From NCBI RefSeq assembly GCF_020387415.1, contig NZ_JAGWCB010000009.1:1-64000 (forward strand): a DNA stretch of 64,000 nucleotides. The letters run 5' to 3'. Below the pieces are notes generated by a model that did not search any database, was not told the DNA's origin, and saw only the letters and a program-made list of their open reading frames with translations. The DNA is from Ideonella benzenivorans. Lineage in GTDB: Bacteria; Pseudomonadota; Gammaproteobacteria; Burkholderiales; Burkholderiaceae_C. Shown here piece after piece: positions 9,616 to 17,321 of this stretch. Positions within the stretch are counted from its first letter, which is position 1, and each line of letters starts with the position of its first letter. A program made the position numbers and the translations under genes.

Positions 9616-9695
9616 CGGCGGGCCCGCAAACATGCAAACAAGGTGTCGAAGCGTAGCCGCGATCACCCGGGCATGTCTTGAGCCGCATCAAGCGC

Positions 9696-10562
9696 TCAGC
9701 CCCGCAGCTGAGCCGCGTGGTGGCGCAGATGGTCCTCCACCATGCTGGCCACGAAGTAGTAGCCGTGGTCGTAGCCGGCCTGGCGGCGCAGCGTCAGCGG
9801 CTGACCGACCGCGGCACAGGCGGTCTCGAAGGCTTCCGGCTGCAGCTGGCCTTCGGCGAGGAATTTGTCCGCCAGCCCCTGGTCGATCAGGATGCCGCCG
9901 GGGTACGGCGCCCGGCTCTGCGCGGCCATCAGGGCGCTGGCGTCGTGCGCCGCCCACTGGCTTTCGTCCTGCCCCAGGTAGCCGGTGAAGGCCTTGTGGC
10001 CCCACGGGCAGTGGCTGGGCGCGCAGATGGGGGCGAAAGCCGACACGCTGGCGAAGCGGCCGGGATGGCGCAGCGCCAGCGTCAGGGCGCCGTGCCCCCC
10101 CATGCTGTGGCCGAAGATCGCCTGCCGGTCGGTGGCCAGGCCAAAGCCCGCCTGGACCTCAGGCAGCAGCTCGTGGAGCAGGTAGCTTTCCATGCACCAG
10201 TGGCCGGACCAGGGCGCCTGGGTGGCATCCAGGTAGAAGCCGGCGCCCACCCCGAAGTCCCAGTGGTCGGCCTCGCCGTTCACGCCAGCGCCACGCGGGC
10301 TGGTGTCGGGCGTCAGCAGGGCCAGCCCCAGCTCGGCCGCCACCCGCTGGGCCCCAGCCTTGATGGCAAAGGTCTCCTCGGTGCAGGTCAGGCCGGCCAG
10401 GTAGGTCAGCAGCGGCACCGACTGCCCGGCCAGCGCCTGGGGCGGCAGGTACAGGCCAAAGCGCATCGGCAGGCCGATCTCCCGCGAGGCGTGGTGGTAG
10501 AAGCGCTGCTCACCGCCGAATGAGGCATGGGCGGCGATCAGTTCCAGGCGATCGAAAGCCAT
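9696..10562 (-). CDS. fghA: S-formylglutathione hydrolase
   Basis: A 288-residue alpha/beta hydrolase of the esterase D type, converting S-formylglutathione to formate and glutathione in formaldehyde detoxification. The nucleophile elbow GHSMGGHGA places Ser153 as nucleophile; the terminal YDHGYYF supplies His266. The family motifs YLAGLTCTEE and DTSPRG near residues 53-90 are also present. GGAGA lies just upstream of ATG 10562. The usual partner, glutathione-dependent formaldehyde dehydrogenase, is not adjacent. Confidence 0.93.
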   Translation of the reverse strand: MAFDRLELIAAHASFGGEQRFYHHASREIGLPMRFGLYLPPQALAGQSVPLLTYLAGLTCTEETFAIKAGAQRVAAELGLALLTPDTSPRGAGVNGEADHWDFGVGAGFYLDATQAPWSGHWCMESYLLHELLPEVQAGFGLATDRQAIFGHSMGGHGALTLALRHPGRFASVSAFAPICAPSHCPWGHKAFTGYLGQDESQWAAHDASALMAAQSRAPYPGGILIDQGLADKFLAEGQLQPEAFETACAAVGQPLTLRRQAGYDHGYYFVASMVEDHLRHHAAQLRG

Positions 10563-10657
10563 CTCGGGTCTCCAGACAAAGCGCGCCGACTCTACACGAG
10601 CGGCCCGGCCCGTTGTCTCAGCCCTGACATGCAGGCCGCCCAGAATCCGGCGCCATC

Positions 10658-11806
10658 ATGCTGTCCCCCCGGAACCCGAGCCGCCGGCGCTGCCTGCGCC
10701 GCACCGCCTTGGCCGCCCTCGCCCCGCTGAGCCCGGCCGTCTGGGCGCAACCGCCGGCCGAACCAGCGCGCGCCGAGCGGCGCATGCTCCAGCTGCTGGA
10801 CCTGTCGCCCGAACAGCAGGAGCTCTCGCGCGATTACTCCACCGGCGTGCGGCTGGCCTGGGCCGTCGAGGGGCAGCGGGGCCACCCGCTGGCCGGCATC
10901 AGTCTGGAGACGCTGACCACCGACGGCAGCGCCGCCAGCGTGGCCGCGGCGCTGGACCGGCTGGCCCAGGACAAGGGGCTGCTGGCCCTGGTCGGCACGG
11001 TGGGCGATGCGCTGGCGGTCCAGGTGCAGGATGGCCTGGCCCGCCGCGGGCTGCGCCTGCCGCACCTGGGGCCCTGGATGGCCGATGGCCGGCACGATGC
11101 GAACGAGGCCCTGGCGCTGCTGTTCGCCTCGCGCCGCATGCAGCTGCAGAAGGCGCTGGGCAGTGCCTATGGCATGGGCGTGGACCGGCTGGTGGTGGTC
11201 TACCGCCGGGCGGAAGACCAGCGGCTTTACGACCCCGAGGTGGCGGCCATGGCCCGCACACTGGGGCTGACCCTGCAGCGCCTGACCGGCACCAGCGCCA
11301 ACCGGCCGGCCGACCTGGCCGCCCGCCTGCCGACCGCGGGCGCGATGATCCTGCTGCTGGCCACCAGTGCCGAGGTGGCGGAATTCACCCAGGCCATGGC
11401 CCGGCGCGGCGACCACCGCTTCGTGCTGGCCCTGGGGGATGTGGACGCCCCGTCGCTGCTGCAGTTCCACCCCGGCCAGGGCGTGCCGGTCATCCTGACC
11501 CAGGTGGTGCCCAACCCGTTGCGCAGCCGCCTGGCGGTGGTGGACCGCTACCGCGACCGACTGGGTGCGCTCTACGACGAGGCCCCCTCGCCGATCAGCC
11601 TGGCCGGCTACCTGGCCGGCCAGTACACCGCGGCCCTGGTGCGCGACACCGCCGGCCCCCTGACCCGCGAGCGGCTGCTGGATCAGCTTGCCCGACGCCG
11701 GGCGGTCAACCTGGGCGGCTGGACGGTGGACTTTCGCGATGGCCGCCGGGGCAGCCAGTTTGTCACGCCCACCTTGCTCAGCGCCACGGGCCAGCTGATC
11801 GGCTGA
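10658..11806 (+). CDS. Periplasmic substrate-binding protein, branched-chain amino acid type (Peripla_BP_6-like)
   Basis: A 382-residue exported protein. The N-terminus (SRRRCLRRTALAALAPL, cleavage after VWAQ) has a twin-arginine-rich signal region. The body follows the type I periplasmic binding fold seen in LivJ-like proteins: LLALVGTVGDALAV, a LPHLGPW segment, then VDRLVVVYRRA in the second lobe, a GAMILLLATSAEVAEF strand, and the C-terminal SLAGYLAGQYTAALV typical of these receptors. No permease or ATPase genes are adjacent, so it may serve a distant importer or a sensing role. Ligand unknown. Confidence 0.75.
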   Translation: MLSPRNPSRRRCLRRTALAALAPLSPAVWAQPPAEPARAERRMLQLLDLSPEQQELSRDYSTGVRLAWAVEGQRGHPLAGISLETLTTDGSAASVAAALDRLAQDKGLLALVGTVGDALAVQVQDGLARRGLRLPHLGPWMADGRHDANEALALLFASRRMQLQKALGSAYGMGVDRLVVVYRRAEDQRLYDPEVAAMARTLGLTLQRLTGTSANRPADLAARLPTAGAMILLLATSAEVAEFTQAMARRGDHRFVLALGDVDAPSLLQFHPGQGVPVILTQVVPNPLRSRLAVVDRYRDRLGALYDEAPSPISLAGYLAGQYTAALVRDTAGPLTRERLLDQLARRRAVNLGGWTVDFRDGRRGSQFVTPTLLSATGQLIG

Positions 11807-11829
11807 GCCCGGCGGGCGCCTTCATGCGC

Positions 11830-11991
11830 TCAGTTGGACGCGGCGCTGGCCGCGGCCGGTGCGGAGGCCTCGGTCCCCTGGATGTCGGCGCCGTGCTTTT
11901 CGCCACTCATGTCCACCGAGTCGCCCCCCTTGGAGATCAGCCACAGGGCTGCAGCGGCGAAGAGGATGAAGGCGAGGATGAGTTTCCACAT
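11830..11991 (-). CDS. Small single-span membrane protein (53 aa)
   Basis: A short gene with a strong Shine-Dalgarno AAGGAGA ending 7 bp before ATG 11991. The product has one N-terminal membrane segment (LILAFILFAAAALWLI), a basic/acidic stretch GGDSVDMSGEKHG, and an Ala-rich tail ending at TGA 11830-11832. This N-in single-span layout with a short hydrophilic tail recalls small proteins in related Burkholderiales, but no function is known. It lies downstream of the MHS symporter and is separated from it by a terminator hairpin, so it may have its own promoter. Confidence 0.7.
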   Translation of the reverse strand: MWKLILAFILFAAAALWLISKGGDSVDMSGEKHGADIQGTEASAPAAASAASN

Positions 11992-12044
11992 GACGAGGTC
12001 TCCTTGAAGTGGTGATGGTCAGGCCGACAGAACAGGCCTCTCAT

Positions 12045-12075
12045 AAAAGGCAAAAAGGCGGCCCGCAGGCCGCCT
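12045..12075 (-). terminator. Rho-independent terminator after the MHS symporter gene
   Basis: Read on the minus strand, an 8-bp perfect stem AGGCGGCC / GGCCGCCT (12075-12068 and 12063-12056) with a 4-nt loop is followed by TTTTTGCCTTTT. It lies 35 bp beyond the stop codon of the symporter at 12110. Confidence 0.8.
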
Positions 12076-12109
12076 GGTGTGTCGAGCGCCGGAACGCCCG
12101 TCGAGGAAC

Positions 12110-13765
12110 TCAATCGCCCGCGTAGATGTCCACGTCCTTGGTTTCCTTCACGAACAGCATGCCGATCACGAAGGTGCCCGCGGCGATCAGCACGGGGTAC
12201 CACAGGCCGTTGTACATGTTGCCGGTCTGAGCCACGATGGCGAAGGCCATGGTGGGCAGCAGGCCACCGAACCAGCCGTTGCCGATGTGGTACGGCAGGC
12301 TCATCGAGGTGTAGCGGATGCGGGTCGGGAACATCTCCACCAGCATCGCCGCGATCGGGCCATAGACCATGGTCACCAGGATCATCAGGAAGGTCAGCAG
12401 CAGGACGATCTTGACCTTGTCCATCTTGGCCGGATCGGCCTTGGCCGGATAGCCATGGGCCTTCAGCGCATCGCTCACCGCCTTCTTGAAAGCGCCGTCC
12501 TTGGCCTTGGCCTCGTCGGCCGACAGCCCGGCAGCGGTGTAGCCTTCGATCACGGTGTCACCGACGGTGATCTTGGCCGGTCCGCTGCCCGCCACCGAGT
12601 CATAGCTCACCGAACTGCCAGCCAGCACCTGCTTGGCGATGTCGCAGGACGAGGTGAACTTCTTGGTGCCGGTCGGGTTGAACTGGAACGAGCACTCATT
12701 CGGATCGGCGGTCACCACCACCTTGGCATTGGCTTGTGCAGCCGCCAGGTCCGGGTTGGCGGCCGAGGTCAGGGCCTTGAACACCGGGAAGATGGTCAGC
12801 ACGGCGATCAGCATGCCGGCCATGATCACCGGCTTGCGGCCGATCTTGTCGGACAAGGTGCCAAAGACCACGAAGAAAGGCGTGCCGATCATCAGGGACA
12901 CGGCGATCAGGATGTTGGCCGTCGCGCCATCCACCTTCAGCGCCTGGGTCAGGAAGAACAGGGCATAGAACTGACCGGTGTACCAGACCACCGCCTGACC
13001 GGCGACCAACCCCAACAGGGCCAGGATCACGATCTTCAGGTTCTTCCACTGGCCGAAGGACTCGGTCAGCGGCGCCTTGGAGGTCTTGCCCTCGGCCTTC
13101 ATCTTCTTGAAGGCAGGCGATTCATTCATCGACAGACGGATCCAGACGCTGATGCCCAGCAGCAGGATCGACACGATGAACGGCACACGCCAACCCCAGG
13201 CAGCGAAGGCCTCTTCGCCCACCGCCGTGCGGGTGCCCAGGATCACCATCAGCGACAGGAACAGGCCCAGGGTCGCGGTGGTCTGGATCCAGGCGGTGTA
13301 GGCGCCGCGCCTGCCGTGCGGCGCATGCTCGGCCACGTAGGTGGCGGCGCCGCCGTACTCACCGCCCAGCGCCAAGCCCTGCAGCAGGCGCAGCGCAATC
13401 AGGATGACCGGAGCGGCCACACCGATCGAGGCGTAGTTGGGCAGCACACCGACGATGAAGGTCGACAAACCCATGATCAGGATCGTGACCAGGAAGGTGT
13501 ATTTGCGACCGATCATGTCGCCCAGGCGACCGAACACCAGCGCGCCAAACGGCCGCACGATGAAGCCCGCCGCGAAGGCCAGCAGCGCAAAGATGAAAGC
13601 CGACCCGGCGTCCAGGCCGGAGAAGAATTGCTTGGCGATGATGGCCGCCAGCGAACCGTACAGATAGAAGTCGTACCACTCGAACACCGTGCCGAGCGAA
13701 GAGGCGAAGATGACCTTCTTCTCTTCCGCGGTCATCGGGGTGTTGGACACCGCGACAGTTGCCAT
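12110..13765 (-). CDS. MHS-family MFS proton symporter with a large inserted loop
   Basis: A 551-residue metabolite:H+ symporter related to ProP, ShiA and KgtP. Hallmarks: GTVFEWYDFYLYGSLA in helix 1, RPFGALVFGRLGDMIGRKY between helices 2 and 3, and LRLLQGLALGGEYGGAA in helix 4. GGAG precedes ATG 13765. Between two C-terminal half helices, roughly residues 345-460, is a hydrophilic insertion of about 110 residues that is absent from E. coli ProP; it contains two Cys (ECSFQFNP, TSSCDIAK) that could form a disulfide if the loop is extracytoplasmic. The substrate is unknown; carboxylates or osmolytes are typical of the family. Confidence 0.88.
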   Translation of the reverse strand: MATVAVSNTPMTAEEKKVIFASSLGTVFEWYDFYLYGSLAAIIAKQFFSGLDAGSAFIFALLAFAAGFIVRPFGALVFGRLGDMIGRKYTFLVTILIMGLSTFIVGVLPNYASIGVAAPVILIALRLLQGLALGGEYGGAATYVAEHAPHGRRGAYTAWIQTTATLGLFLSLMVILGTRTAVGEEAFAAWGWRVPFIVSILLLGISVWIRLSMNESPAFKKMKAEGKTSKAPLTESFGQWKNLKIVILALLGLVAGQAVVWYTGQFYALFFLTQALKVDGATANILIAVSLMIGTPFFVVFGTLSDKIGRKPVIMAGMLIAVLTIFPVFKALTSAANPDLAAAQANAKVVVTADPNECSFQFNPTGTKKFTSSCDIAKQVLAGSSVSYDSVAGSGPAKITVGDTVIEGYTAAGLSADEAKAKDGAFKKAVSDALKAHGYPAKADPAKMDKVKIVLLLTFLMILVTMVYGPIAAMLVEMFPTRIRYTSMSLPYHIGNGWFGGLLPTMAFAIVAQTGNMYNGLWYPVLIAAGTFVIGMLFVKETKDVDIYAGD

Positions 13766-13927
13766 GTTTTGTCTCCTCGAATCCACCAGCACCGCCCCAT
13801 CGGCAGCGCATGGGGCGGACTATTCGAGGGGGCTCTGACCTGTTTCTGACGGCGAACTGAACGGATCCTGACAAACTCCGTTGCAACCCTGAGGCCCCGT
13901 TGCGCGATGCGGGAAATCGCCGTTTAT

Positions 13928-13946
13928 CCCTGGGTAAGTCCCAGGG
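13928..13946. promoter_or_regulatory. Inverted repeat upstream of the MHS symporter gene
   Basis: CCCTGGG (13928-13934), TAAGT, CCCAGGG (13940-13946): a perfect 7-bp inverted repeat with 5-bp spacer, 163 bp upstream of the symporter ATG. It sits in a 235-bp gene-free stretch between the symporter start and the end of the next gene. It may be an operator for the symporter or a weak terminator for the gene to its right; no T-tract follows on either strand. The binding factor is not identifiable from sequence. Confidence 0.4.
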
Positions 13947-14000
13947 CGGGGAAGGCTCCCCACAAACCCTGAGAGCGCGGGCTTCCCCGGAGGCTTTGCG

Positions 14001-14489
14001 TCAGCCGCCGCGCTGGCGCAGCGCCTGGGCCAGCGGCGCCAGGGCGGCCTGCCCTTCCCAGAGAGAGTCTTCGGCCGGCCAATGGACGGTGGGCGTGGTG
14101 CCGATGCCCAAGCGCTGCGACTGGGCCACGAGCCGGGCCCAGTCCTCGGCCACCTCGGCCGATTCGGGATCGCGCACGGGCGTCAGCCGCGCCGTCAGCC
14201 AGGCCAGCGCTTCGGGCAGCGGGCGGCCCTGCGGGGCTGCATCGTCCCAGACGGCCCGCAGCAGCTGCTCGGCCAACCAGCGGTTCAGCAGGGCGCCGGG
14301 CTCGCCACAGGCCAGCGCGTGGCGCCACAGCTGCCCGATCGGCCCGACCGGCGCGACGGCCTCCTGCGCCGGCAGCACCGGGCAGACCTCCACCCAGCAG
14401 GGCAGCCCCGCCAGGGCCTCGGGCAGGCGCAGAAAGCAGGGCCAGGCTTCGGGTGAACCCAGATCCAGGTGCAGCACCAGGCGGTTCAT
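14001..14489 (-). CDS. DsbA/HCCA-isomerase-like protein, short and divergent
   Basis: A 162-residue protein. Its N-terminus (LHLDLGSPEAWPCFLRLPEA) resembles the opening strand and F-D-x-x-S-P motif of 2-hydroxychromene-2-carboxylate isomerases and DsbA-family thioredoxin folds, and the C-terminal GIGTTPTVHW resembles the G-x-x-x-x-P-T cis-Pro loop. It is shorter than the usual 200 residues and lacks a CxxC motif. ATG 14489 overlaps the stop of the DUF1289 gene by four bases (ATGA). It is the last gene of a four-gene same-strand set. Function not assigned. Confidence 0.6.
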   Translation of the reverse strand: MNRLVLHLDLGSPEAWPCFLRLPEALAGLPCWVEVCPVLPAQEAVAPVGPIGQLWRHALACGEPGALLNRWLAEQLLRAVWDDAAPQGRPLPEALAWLTARLTPVRDPESAEVAEDWARLVAQSQRLGIGTTPTVHWPAEDSLWEGQAALAPLAQALRQRGG

Positions 14490-14710
14490 GCGCCGCGGCC
14501 CCCAGCCTGCGGCGCGCCGGCCTGGGCGCGACGTTCGGCCAGACGGCCCCAGATCGCCCGCCGGGTGGCCTCGTCGGCGCTGGACCAGCCGGCGATCTCG
14601 TCCAGGCTGCGCCAGCAGCCGGCGCACCAGCCGGTGCGGGGCTCGATGCGGCACACGCCGGTGCAGGGCGAGGGCACCGGGGACGCGACCGGCGGGTCGG
14701 CCGGGCTCAT
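14486..14710 (-). CDS. DUF1289 domain protein
   Basis: A 74-residue protein with the DUF1289 signature: PCTGVCRIEPRTGWCAGCWR followed by SLDEIAGW. The Cys pattern C-x3-C-x8-C-x2-C is visible and suggests a small metal-binding or Fe-S-like knuckle. Function unknown. It overlaps both neighbours by four bases, which argues for translational coupling with the YbaK-like gene upstream and the DsbA-like gene downstream. Confidence 0.85.
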   Translation of the reverse strand: MSPADPPVASPVPSPCTGVCRIEPRTGWCAGCWRSLDEIAGWSSADEATRRAIWGRLAERRAQAGAPQAGGRGA

Positions 14711-15228
14711 GCCTGCGGCACCTGCATCACATCGACGACCGGCGCCCCGGTGAGGCGCTGCAGATCGTCCGGCCGGGCCTCGAACACCCCGTGGGGATGG
14801 CCGGCGGCGGCCCAGACGGTCTCGAAGCGGAACAGCTCGCGGTCCAGCAGCGTGACCGGCGGCGTGGCATGCCCCACGGGCGAGACGCCCCCGATCGAGA
14901 AACCGGTGCGGGCCTTCACGAAGGCGGCATCCGCGCGACCAATGGGGCCGACCAGGGCCGCCACCTTGCGCTCGTCCACCCGCAGGTCGCCCGAGGCCAC
15001 GACCAGCACCGCGACATCATCGGCCTTGCGGCGGAAGATCACGCTCTTGGCGATCTGCCCGGTCGCCACGCCCAGGGCGTCGGCCGCCTCCTGGCAGGTG
15101 CGCGCCGGCACCGTCAGCCAGCGCGGCGGCTGGGCGTGACCCTGCTCGGCCAGCACGCGCCGCACCAGGGCATAGCCCTCGTGGGGCACATCGTCGGGGG
15201 CCTCATCGGCCAGGGGGGAGTTCTGCAT
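14707..15228 (-). CDS. YbaK/EbsC-type aminoacyl-tRNA deacylase
   Basis: A 173-residue protein of the YbaK/ProX family, which hydrolyses mischarged tRNAs such as Cys-tRNA(Pro) or Ala-tRNA(Pro). The family core is visible: IAKSVIFRRKADDVAVLVVASG (the catalytic Lys region), RVDERKVAAL, and GFSIGGVSPVGH, the glycine-rich substrate loop. The length suits a stand-alone editing domain. It is the second gene of the four-gene set, with the DUF1289 gene overlapping its end. Confidence 0.88.
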   Translation of the reverse strand: MQNSPLADEAPDDVPHEGYALVRRVLAEQGHAQPPRWLTVPARTCQEAADALGVATGQIAKSVIFRRKADDVAVLVVASGDLRVDERKVAALVGPIGRADAAFVKARTGFSIGGVSPVGHATPPVTLLDRELFRFETVWAAAGHPHGVFEARPDDLQRLTGAPVVDVMQVPQA

Positions 15229-15286
15229 CGTGGGACAACACGCAAGAGACCGGGATCCGGCACCGCGCCATTGTCCGGCAGATGCC

Positions 15287-15904
15287 TCAGAAGCGCCCCA
15301 GCGTCAGCCAGCGCTCGATCTGCGGCTTGCGGTCATTGCCCCAGAAGGGCTCACCATCGACCACGAAGAACGGCGCCCCGAACACGCCCGCCGCGATGGC
15401 CTGCTCGTTGGCCTGGCGCAGGCGGTCCTTCCAGACCGGGTCGTTGCAGGCCGCCTGGGCCGCCGCCGCGTCGAGGCCGGATTCGGCCAGCAAGGCCGCC
15501 AGCGCCTCCGGCGCATTCAGCACCACGTCGCGCGTGAAATAGGCCCGGAAGGCGCTGCGGGTCCAGCTGGCCGCGGCCTCGGGCCCCTGGGTGTCGTGCA
15601 GCCACCAGAACACGCGGGCCGCGTTCTGCGTCGGGATCGGGAACTGGCTGGGCTGCCGGTAAGGCACGCCCTCGAAACGGGCCGAGCGGGCAAAGTCGCG
15701 CAGCGCGTAGTCACGCTTGATCGGGTGCGACACCGGGCTCTTCAGCTCGGCCGCCTGGAAAGTGACGCCCAACAGGATGGCCTGGCGCCGCACCACCCGG
15801 CCGTGGCGCGCCGCCAGAGCGTCGATCCACTCGTTGGCGATGTAGGCATACGGCGACGAGAAATCAAAGTAGAAATCGATCGGCGGGCGCGGGGCGGTGT
15901 TCAT
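15287..15904 (-). CDS. 2-hydroxychromene-2-carboxylate isomerase family protein
   Basis: A 205-residue protein of the DsbA-like thioredoxin superfamily. It opens with IDFYFDFSSPYAYIANEWID, matching the HCCA isomerase start, and contains GVFGAPFFVVDGEPFWGNDR near residues 172-191, the conserved cis-Pro loop with W-G-x-D/N-R. Such enzymes act with glutathione in naphthalene-type aromatic catabolism or in general GST kappa-like roles. No other aromatic catabolic genes are nearby, so the substrate is open. It is the first gene of a four-gene minus-strand set. Confidence 0.88.
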   Translation of the reverse strand: MNTAPRPPIDFYFDFSSPYAYIANEWIDALAARHGRVVRRQAILLGVTFQAAELKSPVSHPIKRDYALRDFARSARFEGVPYRQPSQFPIPTQNAARVFWWLHDTQGPEAAASWTRSAFRAYFTRDVVLNAPEALAALLAESGLDAAAAQAACNDPVWKDRLRQANEQAIAAGVFGAPFFVVDGEPFWGNDRKPQIERWLTLGRF

Positions 15905-16014
15905 TCAAAGCACGATACGCCCAAACGCCCGCCCGCGTGCCGCGCCCGCCCTGGGATCGGCCCCGATTGACCGCGGTCACGCAGAAGCTGGGGCCCGACG
16001 CTAGGATGCCGAGC

Positions 16015-16632
16015 ATGTGGCTCGAAGGCGTGTTGGTGGCGGGGATCGTGGGGCTGGCCTTGTCGCTGCAGCCCTGGCGCGCGCTGCCGCGCAGCGGGCC
16101 GCCCTGGCCATGGCTGGGTTGGTGCGCGGTGATGCCCCTGCTGTGGGGGGCGGACCGGGTCTCGCACATTCCCTTGCTGCAGCCGCTGTCGGGCGCCTGC
16201 CTGCTGGCCCTGATGACGGGCTGGCCGCTGGCCATGCTGGCCCTGCTGCCGGTGGCGCTGATCACCACCTGGATGGGCGGGCTGGACTGGAGCGTGGGCC
16301 TGTCGCGCCTGGTCTGGCTGGGCATGGTGCCGGCCAGCCTGGCCTTCGGCCTGGGCCTGGCGGTGCGGCGCTGGTTGCCACACCACCTGTTCATCTACAT
16401 CCTGGGGCGCGGCTTCTTTGCCTCGGTGCTGGCCATGTGGCTGTCGGGCGCCCTGGCGCTGTGGGTGCTGGGCACGCCCGCCGGCAGTGACCCGGGCGAC
16501 ATCCTGATCGGCCGCTGGCTGGCGGCCTGGGGCGATGCCTTCCTGACCGGCATGCTGGTGGCCATCTTCGTGGCCTTCCGCCCGCAGTGGCTGGCCACCT
16601 ACTCCGACCGCCTGTACCTGCCCGTGCGCTGA
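16015..16632 (+). CDS. Membrane protein, probable ECF-type (CbiM-like) permease component
   Basis: A 205-residue protein almost entirely hydrophobic, with about six membrane helices. Short motifs such as LITTWMGGLDW and the terminal LATYSDRLYLPVR resemble betaproteobacterial proteins annotated as energy-coupling factor ABC transporter permeases of the CbiM type. That family imports cobalt or nickel, but no CbiN, CbiQ or CbiO genes are adjacent and the typical N-terminal M-H-I-M-E metal-binding start is absent. AGGA lies 8 bp before ATG 16015. Its 3' end overlaps the convergent ubiC gene by 34 bp. Confidence 0.55.
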   Translation: MWLEGVLVAGIVGLALSLQPWRALPRSGPPWPWLGWCAVMPLLWGADRVSHIPLLQPLSGACLLALMTGWPLAMLALLPVALITTWMGGLDWSVGLSRLVWLGMVPASLAFGLGLAVRRWLPHHLFIYILGRGFFASVLAMWLSGALALWVLGTPAGSDPGDILIGRWLAAWGDAFLTGMLVAIFVAFRPQWLATYSDRLYLPVR

Positions 16633-17186
16633 CGGGCCCGTGCCGGCCAGGCCGCCACCTCGCCAGGCACGAAGAACTCGTTGACCAGTAGCGACTGGCC
16701 CTGGCGCTCGAAGCAGGACCAGCGCCGCCACACGCCCCGGCCGGGAAAGGGCTGGCCGGTGGCCTGCTGCCAGGTGCGCGCCACCCAGCGCGCCAGCGGG
16801 TGGGCCGGCGGCAGCCAGGCCTGCCACAGCGGCGAGCGGTCCACATCGGCCCGGGTGAACAGCAGCTCGGCCAGCGGACGCGAGCCCAGGCCGCCCAGCG
16901 CCCGCCAGGGCCCCCGGGCCACCGCGGCCCGCACCACCGAATGGGCCAGCACCATCGGCCGGCCATCGCCCACCAGCAGCACGGTGCGGCCCAGCACCGC
17001 CGTGCCCGGACGCAGGCCCAGCGGCCCGGCATCGGCCGCCCGGGCCGGCTCGCGCGCCTGGCCCAGCACCCGCACCGTCAGCGGCGCGCGGGCGCGGCGC
17101 AGGTGCATGGTCAGCGAGCCTTCGGCGCGCAGCCAAACCCTCAGGTGCCCCTGGGTTGGCACCGTGGCTTTCCTTTGCGAGGCCAT
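16599..17186 (-). CDS. ubiC: Chorismate--pyruvate lyase
   Basis: A 195-residue protein matching UbiC, which removes pyruvate from chorismate to give 4-hydroxybenzoate, the first step of ubiquinone synthesis, in the cytoplasm. Visible segments: EGSLTMHLRRA near residue 24, RTVLLVGDGRPMVLAHSVV in the middle, LGSRPLAELLF, and the C-terminal RRWSCFERQGQSLLVNEFF with the expected substrate-contacting Glu. ATG 17186 is assumed; ATG 17201 and GTG 17204 are alternatives. The partner ubiA is not adjacent. Convergent overlap with the upstream permease gene. Confidence 0.82.
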   Translation of the reverse strand: MASQRKATVPTQGHLRVWLRAEGSLTMHLRRARAPLTVRVLGQAREPARAADAGPLGLRPGTAVLGRTVLLVGDGRPMVLAHSVVRAAVARGPWRALGGLGSRPLAELLFTRADVDRSPLWQAWLPPAHPLARWVARTWQQATGQPFPGRGVWRRWSCFERQGQSLLVNEFFVPGEVAAWPARARQRTGRYRRSE

Positions 17187-17321
17187 TCTTTTGCAATCCA
17201 TCACCGGGCTGGATTGTCACCGCGCGGCGGACCCACGATGCCCAGGGCTTCTCACCGCCTTCAGGGATGCGAACCCCGTCCGTCAATGGAACACTGTCGG
17301 CAGAAACACACTGGAAACCAC

